A program made the position numbers and the translations under genes. 16,940 nucleotides of DNA, from assembly GCA_946887025.1 (NCBI GenBank), contig CAMPJY010000040.1:1-16940 (forward strand). The letters are read 5' to 3'. Under the pieces are notes generated by a model. The model saw only the letters and a program-made list of their open reading frames with translations, was not told the origin of the DNA and searched no databases. The DNA is from an uncultured Salinimicrobium sp. (GTDB lineage Bacteria > Bacteroidota > Bacteroidia > Flavobacteriales > Flavobacteriaceae). This document shows, piece by piece, positions 12,277 to 16,940 of the stretch (within the stretch, counting starts at the first letter, position 1; every line of letters begins with the position of its first letter).

Positions 12277-13848
12277 CTATTTTTCTCTTTTCCTTTTCCT
12301 GAAATAACTGTAGCCAATCCACAACACGATGAGGATCAGAAAATAAGGAAGATACGAGACTTTGCTGCCTTCCCCGCTTACGGTGGTGAACACACGTTCC
12401 CATCTGATGGAATCAAGGAAACCAGATGCATTCGGATCTATACTCAGCCAGATGAAAACGGGTTTTCCGACTACATGTGTCTCCGGAACAAAGCCCCAGT
12501 AGCGGCTGTCCTCACTGTTGTGACGGTTGTCTCCCATCATCCAGTAGTAGTTCTGTTTGAAGGTATAGGTTTTAATTGGCTGCCCATTCAAAAGGATCTC
12601 GGTTCCGTTTACTGATAACTTATTATCGATTCCTATCTCCAGCCCTTCGTATACCTCAATTACTCTGCGATAAAGGGAAAAGTTTTTCAGGTTCATTTCA
12701 ATGGTTTCCCCTTCCTTGGGAATGTACACAGGTCCCATATTGTCACGGTTCCAGTCAACCTTATTGTTATTCGGGAAGATGGTGGATTCTTTTTCGCCTG
12801 CTTTTGAAACATAACGTTCAATGGAGGCCACGTTCGGATGATTCCGGAACCTTTCCAAAGCTTCCTCTGTCATGGATTTTATATAGAATTGGTTGGTGTT
12901 GGAGTCGTATCCAAAACCATCTGTAATTCCATAAGTCTCATAAAGTTGCTGGGCACTAAAGCCCTGTCCTTTGGTGGTTCCTAAATAGGAATACTGTATT
13001 TTCGCTCTCCCGGGCAGCTGAAGTGGCTCTCCATTTATAGAGATTCTGCCATCAATAATTTCCAGGCTGTCCCCTGGTATTCCGACAGCTCTCTTGACAT
13101 AATTGGATTTTTTGTCGATGGGCTTGTCATAATGCTCCCCCGACCTGTCAAAGAATTTCCGCACCGTGTCGACCGGCCAGTTGAATACCACTATATCGTT
13201 CCTTTCAATATCCTCAAAGCCCGGAAGCCGGAAATAAGGGATCTGAGGCCTCTTCAGATATGATTTGACACCCAGTCCCGGAATAGTGTCATGAACCATG
13301 GGAAAGGCTATGGCAGTCATGGGGACGCGTGCTCCATAATGAAATTTGCTTACGAAAAGGTAATCCCCTACCAATAAAGTTTTCTCCAGGGAGGAGGTGG
13401 GAATGGTGAAGGGTTGCATGATATAGGTATGTACAATGGTGGCTGCAACCACGGCAAATAAAATCGAACTTACCCATTCCCCTGCAGCAGTAGGAGGGTG
13501 CAGGGAACGATCTTCCTTATAAGTGACATCCAGAAAATAATTGATATAATAAATGTAGAGGCCAAAAGTAAGCAGTACCAGGATAGTGTCCAAAGTAGAA
13601 CTCTTTCCGAAACTCCTAATGGTTTCCACCCAGATCACCGGGAACATTATCAGATTGACGATGGGAATGAAGAGTAGGATGGTCCACCACCAGGGCCTCT
13701 TGATGATCTTCATTAAAATCACTGCATTATAAACGGGAATTGCAGCTTCCCAGGCTTTCCTGCCTGCTTTTTGGTATAATTTCCAGGTGCCAAGAAAATG
13801 CACGACCTGGAGGAGTAGAAAAAACAGGAACCATTCAGTTATTGTCAT
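12277..13848 (-). CDS. lepB: Signal peptidase I, long Bacteroidetes form
   Basis: Signal peptidase I removes signal peptides from exported proteins at the outer face of the inner membrane with a Ser-Lys dyad. Ser153 (in TIPTSSLEKTLLVGDYL, 148-164) is the nucleophile and Lys252 (NYVKRAVGIPGD, 249-260) the general base; MGDNRHNSEDSRYWG is the conserved late box. At 523 residues it is much longer than the 324 of E. coli LepB. The excess comprises an N-terminal DUF5684-like region with about three membrane helices (1-107, including the PVYNAV motif), a large insert after the Lys box (about 265-430) and a C-terminal membrane helix (about 500-516). The nucleophile motif has Leu where Met is common. 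It follows dapB after 49 bases without a visible promoter. Confidence 0.95.
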   Translation of the reverse strand: MTITEWFLFFLLLQVVHFLGTWKLYQKAGRKAWEAAIPVYNAVILMKIIKRPWWWTILLFIPIVNLIMFPVIWVETIRSFGKSSTLDTILVLLTFGLYIYYINYFLDVTYKEDRSLHPPTAAGEWVSSILFAVVAATIVHTYIMQPFTIPTSSLEKTLLVGDYLFVSKFHYGARVPMTAIAFPMVHDTIPGLGVKSYLKRPQIPYFRLPGFEDIERNDIVVFNWPVDTVRKFFDRSGEHYDKPIDKKSNYVKRAVGIPGDSLEIIDGRISINGEPLQLPGRAKIQYSYLGTTKGQGFSAQQLYETYGITDGFGYDSNTNQFYIKSMTEEALERFRNHPNVASIERYVSKAGEKESTIFPNNNKVDWNRDNMGPVYIPKEGETIEMNLKNFSLYRRVIEVYEGLEIGIDNKLSVNGTEILLNGQPIKTYTFKQNYYWMMGDNRHNSEDSRYWGFVPETHVVGKPVFIWLSIDPNASGFLDSIRWERVFTTVSGEGSKVSYLPYFLILIVLWIGYSYFRKRKREK

Positions 13849-13897
13849 TGTAATGTCTTTGTGTTATTGGTATGAAAGTGCCGGAATTGTTACAGAA

Positions 13898-14593
13898 TCA
13901 GAATAAAACATCCTTCATGCTGTAAACTCCCTTTCTGTGCTGGAGCCATTCCGCTGCTACCACAGCTCCCAGGGCAAAACCGTCACGGGAATGGGCAATA
14001 TGTTCAATATTGATGCTGTCAATGGGTGATGAAAAACTAACCTTGTGCGTGCCGGGAACATTTTCTTCCCTTTTGGCTGTTATGGGAAGTTCAGTTTCAC
14101 CAGGAGAATTCAGGGTCCAGGATTTCTTTTCAGATCGTTCTATAAGCTGTTCTGCTAAAGTAATTGCCGTCCCGCTGGGAGCATCCAGTTTCTGGGTATG
14201 ATGAATCTCCTCTATGGAGGCTACATAATCGGGAAAAGGTTTAATGAGTTCCGCGAGCTTCTTGTTCAGTTCAAAGAAGATATTTACTCCCAGACTGAAA
14301 TTGGAGGCATAAATGAACCCAGAATTATGTTTTTTGCAAAGCTCCACAGCTTCGGGATATTTTTCCAGCCAGCCAGTAGTTCCAGAAACCACTGGGACTC
14401 CTTTTTCAAAGCAGCTTGTTATATTCTTATATGCCGCTGCCGGAATGCTAAAATCTATGGCGATATCTATGTCTGAGAAATCCTGAGACTCAATGTCGGC
14501 GGTTATTCTGGCAGTTATCTCGTGCCCTCTTTCCGTGGCAATTCTTTCGATGGTTTTACCCATTCTCCCATATCCTAGAAGGGCAATTTTCAT
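13898..14593 (-). CDS. dapB: 4-hydroxy-tetrahydrodipicolinate reductase
   Basis: DapB reduces the dihydrodipicolinate intermediate with NAD(P)H on the way to diaminopimelate and lysine. The 231-residue protein shows the dinucleotide-binding loop GYGRMGK (7-13), SGTTGW (70-75), NFSLGVNIFF (98-107) and the catalytic block EEIHHTQKLDAPSGTA (128-143), with His131/His132 and Lys135. It is about 40 residues shorter than the E. coli enzyme, mainly in the N-terminal domain between strands, a normal length for Bacteroidetes. It starts 3 bases after the DUF5683 stop and precedes lepB, within the par-led operon. Nothing is missing. Confidence 0.96.
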   Translation of the reverse strand: MKIALLGYGRMGKTIERIATERGHEITARITADIESQDFSDIDIAIDFSIPAAAYKNITSCFEKGVPVVSGTTGWLEKYPEAVELCKKHNSGFIYASNFSLGVNIFFELNKKLAELIKPFPDYVASIEEIHHTQKLDAPSGTAITLAEQLIERSEKKSWTLNSPGETELPITAKREENVPGTHKVSFSSPIDSINIEHIAHSRDGFALGAVVAAEWLQHRKGVYSMKDVLF

Positions 14594-14596
14594 GCG

Positions 14597-15184
14597 TTAA
14601 AATTTAAAATTAAGGTTTACCCCGTAACCTGTTTCCCCTGAAAACTGGTCGTAATTGAAAGCCGGCTTAAGGGAAAGGTCTTCGCTGACATTGAATTGCT
14701 GCAGGTGAGCGTCAACATTGGCATCGATAATATTCAGGGCGTACATTCCCACGATCACCAGCAGGGAAATCTCTTTATTTCGCTGATAGAATTTCTGAGC
14801 TTCGATAAGCCCTTCTGTTGATAGAAGTTCTTCCCCGGTTTCAGAAATGAATTCATCGTCGGTCTGCCCTGCAAGCCTGCTTTTATAAGCATCCCTGTAA
14901 CGGTCATATTCCTTGTCGTTGTTCAGATAAAAGTAAACCCCGACACCCAGTGCTGTATAAACGATTGGGATCTTCCAGTATTTCCCGTTATAGGCCTGGC
15001 CCAATCCGGGTAGTACGGCAGAATAAAAAGCAGCCCTTGCAGGGGAGAGCGGATCGTAAGGTTTGTAATCGGGGCTTTCAGGAATTATCTCCTCAGTGCT
15101 GACAGCAATGGAGTCCTCCTGCGCAAACAGAGGTATGGCAAAAAAAAAGAAAAGCAACAATACTATGTAGTTCCTATGCCTCAC
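14597..15184 (-). CDS. DUF5683 membrane protein
   Basis: A 195-residue protein with an N-terminal signal peptide (about 1-21, ending LFAQ) and a DUF5683 core: SPARAAFYSAVLPGLGQAYN (about 47-66), then GKYWKIPIVYTALGVGVYFYL and a second hydrophobic helix (about 139-155). It probably lies in the envelope. The family has no assigned function, but the gene follows parB in many flavobacteria. The start appears to be GTG (15182-15184, minus strand), inside the last codons of parB (11-base overlap), so its translation is coupled to parB; no ATG occurs before the signal peptide. The C-terminal part (NVSEDLSLKPAFNYDQF onward) resembles an outer-membrane-type terminal strand. Confidence 0.85.
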   Translation of the reverse strand: MRHRNYIVLLLFFFFAIPLFAQEDSIAVSTEEIIPESPDYKPYDPLSPARAAFYSAVLPGLGQAYNGKYWKIPIVYTALGVGVYFYLNNDKEYDRYRDAYKSRLAGQTDDEFISETGEELLSTEGLIEAQKFYQRNKEISLLVIVGMYALNIIDANVDAHLQQFNVSEDLSLKPAFNYDQFSGETGYGVNLNFKF

Positions 15185-16079
15185 CCTTTATGATTTTCTT
15201 TATTCGGTTGAAGTCTTCTTCCGAGCTGAAGGGAATGATCAGTTTGCCCGCTCCTTTTTTGGAGACTTTTACATCTATTTTTGATCCGAGATAATCTGAG
15301 AATTCCTTTACGCTCTTCCTGAATTCCTTAGGCAGCGTTGCTGGCTGGGGAGCTGCTTTTTCGGGCTTGTTCTCCGGGTTCAGGTCTCTTACCAGTTTTT
15401 CTGTTTCCCTGACGGAAAGGGCGGTGGTAAGTATCTTTTCATAGATCTCCAGCTGTAGCTGTGGATCTTCCACGTTGATAAGGGCACGTCCGTGGCCCAT
15501 GGAAAGAAAACCGTCCCTCATTCCTGTCTGAATGATGGGGTCCAATTTCAATAACCGCAGATAATTGGCGATAGTGGAACGATTCTTCCCCACCCGTTCG
15601 CTCAATTGTTCCTGGGTCAGGTTGATCTCGTCCATCAGGCGTTGGTAAGAAAGCGCAATTTCAATAGGATCCAGATCCTGCCGCTGTATATTTTCCACGA
15701 GGGCCATTTCCAGGGACTCCTGGTCGTTGGCAATCCTGATATAGGCAGGGATGGTTTCCAGTCCGAGGAGTTTTGAAGCTCTGAAACGCCTCTCTCCTGA
15801 AACCAGCTGGTATTTATTGTATTCCAGTTTCCTTACTGTAATAGGCTGGATGACTCCCAGCTCCTTGATGGAGGAGGCAAGCTCTCTGAGGGATTCTTCG
15901 TTAAAACTTGTTCGGGGCTGAAACGGGTTTACCTCGATAGCTTCCAATTCCAGTTCCACAATGCTGCCCACAAGTTTGTCGGCATTTTTGTCGTTTGCGG
16001 ATTTAATATCATTCTGCGGATCCTTCAGCAATGCTGAAAGACCTCTTCCCAAAGCCTGTTTCTTGGTCGCCTTCGCCAT
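15174..16079 (-). CDS. parB: Chromosome-partitioning protein ParB
   Basis: ParB is the CTP-dependent DNA clamp that loads at parS sites and spreads to mark the origin region for segregation. The 301-residue product has normal length: N-terminal ALGRGLSALL (9-18; ParA-interacting segment), the ParB/Srx domain with NPFQPR (51-56) and the CTP-binding GERRFRAS (95-102), ENIQRQDL (129-136), and the helix-turn-helix LTQEQLSERVGKNRSTIANYLRL (about 154-176). The C-terminal dimerisation region ends at 301. It starts 6 bases after parA. I see no parS (TGTTNCACGTGNAACA-like) in the window. The assignment is firm. Confidence 0.97.
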   Translation of the reverse strand: MAKATKKQALGRGLSALLKDPQNDIKSANDKNADKLVGSIVELELEAIEVNPFQPRTSFNEESLRELASSIKELGVIQPITVRKLEYNKYQLVSGERRFRASKLLGLETIPAYIRIANDQESLEMALVENIQRQDLDPIEIALSYQRLMDEINLTQEQLSERVGKNRSTIANYLRLLKLDPIIQTGMRDGFLSMGHGRALINVEDPQLQLEIYEKILTTALSVRETEKLVRDLNPENKPEKAAPQPATLPKEFRKSVKEFSDYLGSKIDVKVSKKGAGKLIIPFSSEEDFNRIKKIIKGEA

Positions 16080-16085
16080 CTTCCT

Positions 16086-16850
16086 TTAACTGTTTTTCTT
16101 TATAATTTCATGTGCCAGGCTCAGGTAGTTGCTAGCTCCCTTGCTTCCGGCGTCGTAATTGATTATACTTTCCCCGTAACTGGGGGCCTCACTTAAACGT
16201 ACATTTCGCTGAATGATTGTTTCAAATACCATCTCGTCGAAATGCTTCTGCACCTCTTCCACTACCTGGTTCGACAGCCTTAGTCGCGAATCGTACATAG
16301 TCAACAGCAGTCCTTCAATATCGAGTTTGCTGTTATGGATCTTCTGAACGCTTTTGATGGTATTCAGAAGTTTACCAAGACCTTCCAGCGCGAAATATTC
16401 ACATTGAATTGGAATTATAACAGAATCTGCCGCTGTAAGGGCATTCAATGTCAACAGACCCAAAGATGGCGCGCAGTCGATGAGCACATAGTCATAAATC
16501 TCTTTAAAATGGGAAATCGCCTTTTTTAGCATATATTCCCGTTCCTCCTGGTCTACCAGCTCTATTTCTATTGCCACCAGGTCGATATGAGCCGGGATTA
16601 GATCTAAATTAGGGGACTGAGTTTTAACTATAGCATCTTCTGCTTTGGTAGTTGAATCGAAAAGCTGGTAGGTACCCAGCTCCACGGTTTCCACGTCTAT
16701 ACCAAGTCCCGAAGTGGCATTTGCCTGAGGATCGGCGTCTATTAAAAGCACCTTTTTTTCGAGCACTCCCAGTGATGCTGCAAGGTTGACGGAGGTGGTA
16801 GTCTTCCCAACCCCTCCCTTTTGATTTGCAATGGCAATTATTTTACCCAT
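16086..16850 (-). CDS. parA: Chromosome-partitioning ATPase ParA
   Basis: ParA is the Walker-type ATPase whose nucleoid-bound gradient moves ParB-parS complexes. The 254-residue protein shows the deviant Walker A KGGVGKTT (11-18; Lys11 and Lys16), Walker A' LLIDADPQ (35-42; Asp38, Asp40), and the switch block YDYVLIDCAPSLG (about 120-132). IQRNVRLSEAPSYG lies near the C-terminus and is typical of Soj-type chromosomal ParA. It is the first gene of the minus-strand operon; a -7-like element lies 24 bases upstream. parB follows after 6 bases. No deviation in any key residue. Confidence 0.97.
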   Translation of the reverse strand: MGKIIAIANQKGGVGKTTTSVNLAASLGVLEKKVLLIDADPQANATSGLGIDVETVELGTYQLFDSTTKAEDAIVKTQSPNLDLIPAHIDLVAIEIELVDQEEREYMLKKAISHFKEIYDYVLIDCAPSLGLLTLNALTAADSVIIPIQCEYFALEGLGKLLNTIKSVQKIHNSKLDIEGLLLTMYDSRLRLSNQVVEEVQKHFDEMVFETIIQRNVRLSEAPSYGESIINYDAGSKGASNYLSLAHEIIKKNS

Positions 16851-16873
16851 TAAGTCTCTTTGGATTTAAAGGG

Positions 16874-16881
16874 TAAAAATA
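16874..16881 (-). promoter_or_regulatory. -7-like element upstream of parA
   Basis: On the minus strand this reads TATTTTTA, matching TAnnTTTG except the last base, 24 bases before the parA ATG. The surrounding DNA (16851-16940) is very AT-rich and holds no gene as far as the window goes. No -33 element is clear. Confidence 0.4.
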
Positions 16882-16940
16882 CAATTTATTATAGGTTTTT
16901 AAAAGGTATTTTGTTAACAGGTTTTTTAGAAATTTTAATG

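Noticed and set aside
12276..12317. WbqC start inside lepB
   Set aside because: The added 14 residues are a shifted-frame reading of the lepB C-terminus; the family N-terminus begins at the ATG at 12275.

Overview
The window looks like a chromosomal stretch from a member of the Flavobacteriaceae (Bacteroidota), possibly near Gramella/Christiangramia, Salegentibacter or Zunongwangia. Three things support this. The gene order parA-parB-DUF5683-dapB-lepB-wbqC facing EEP-rhomboid-rhomboid-mutL-small membrane protein-ribH-TPR, followed by recF, is one I know from flavobacteria. Several genes carry a TAnnTTTG-type -7 promoter element in place of a sigma70 -10. Translation starts are mostly A-rich, without Shine-Dalgarno sequences. 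The genus is inferred from gene order and protein style, not from a search.

Layout. (1) 74-559: ndk with its own -7 box and an intrinsic terminator, followed by a short direct repeat. (2) 618-1519: an AT-rich toxin-antitoxin module, made of a UPF0175-type antitoxin with an extra N-terminal segment and an overlapping DUF3368/PIN-type toxin, preceded by a perfect 7-4-7 inverted repeat. (3) 1548-3371, minus strand: pcm (protein-isoaspartate methyltransferase) followed by a conserved protein of unknown function that looks like an alpha-helical barrel. (4) 3381-3474: a small repeat-rich spacer with a palindrome, a degenerate REP-like hairpin and a TTGGAATTT repeat. (5) 3474-5264, minus strand: recF, a small lipoprotein and a DUF721 (DciA-like) gene, all overlapping. 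(6) 5400-11618, plus strand: TPR membrane protein, ribH, a small membrane protein, mutL, two rhomboids and a membrane-anchored EEP-family hydrolase. (7) 11649-16850, minus strand: parA, parB, DUF5683, dapB, lepB and wbqC in one tight operon.

How the genes work together. Most of the window is housekeeping. parA/parB segregate the chromosome; recF, the DUF721 protein and mutL serve replication and repair. ndk, ribH and dapB supply nucleotides, riboflavin, and lysine or diaminopimelate. lepB, the rhomboids and the DUF5683 protein belong to the envelope. The only clearly accessory part is the toxin-antitoxin island: three 60-base blocks of the toxin gene count to about 33% G+C, against 57-58% in sampled blocks of mutL and of the unknown gene.

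Most worth a second look. The MutL C-terminal domain has lost key residues of the usual endonuclease motifs although no mutH is visible here. The antitoxin has a two-part build with an SD-preceded internal start. The 3381-3474 spacer holds three different repeat types. The conserved pcm-linked protein has no known function. I found no CRISPR array, insertion sequence, tRNA, rRNA or evident phage gene.
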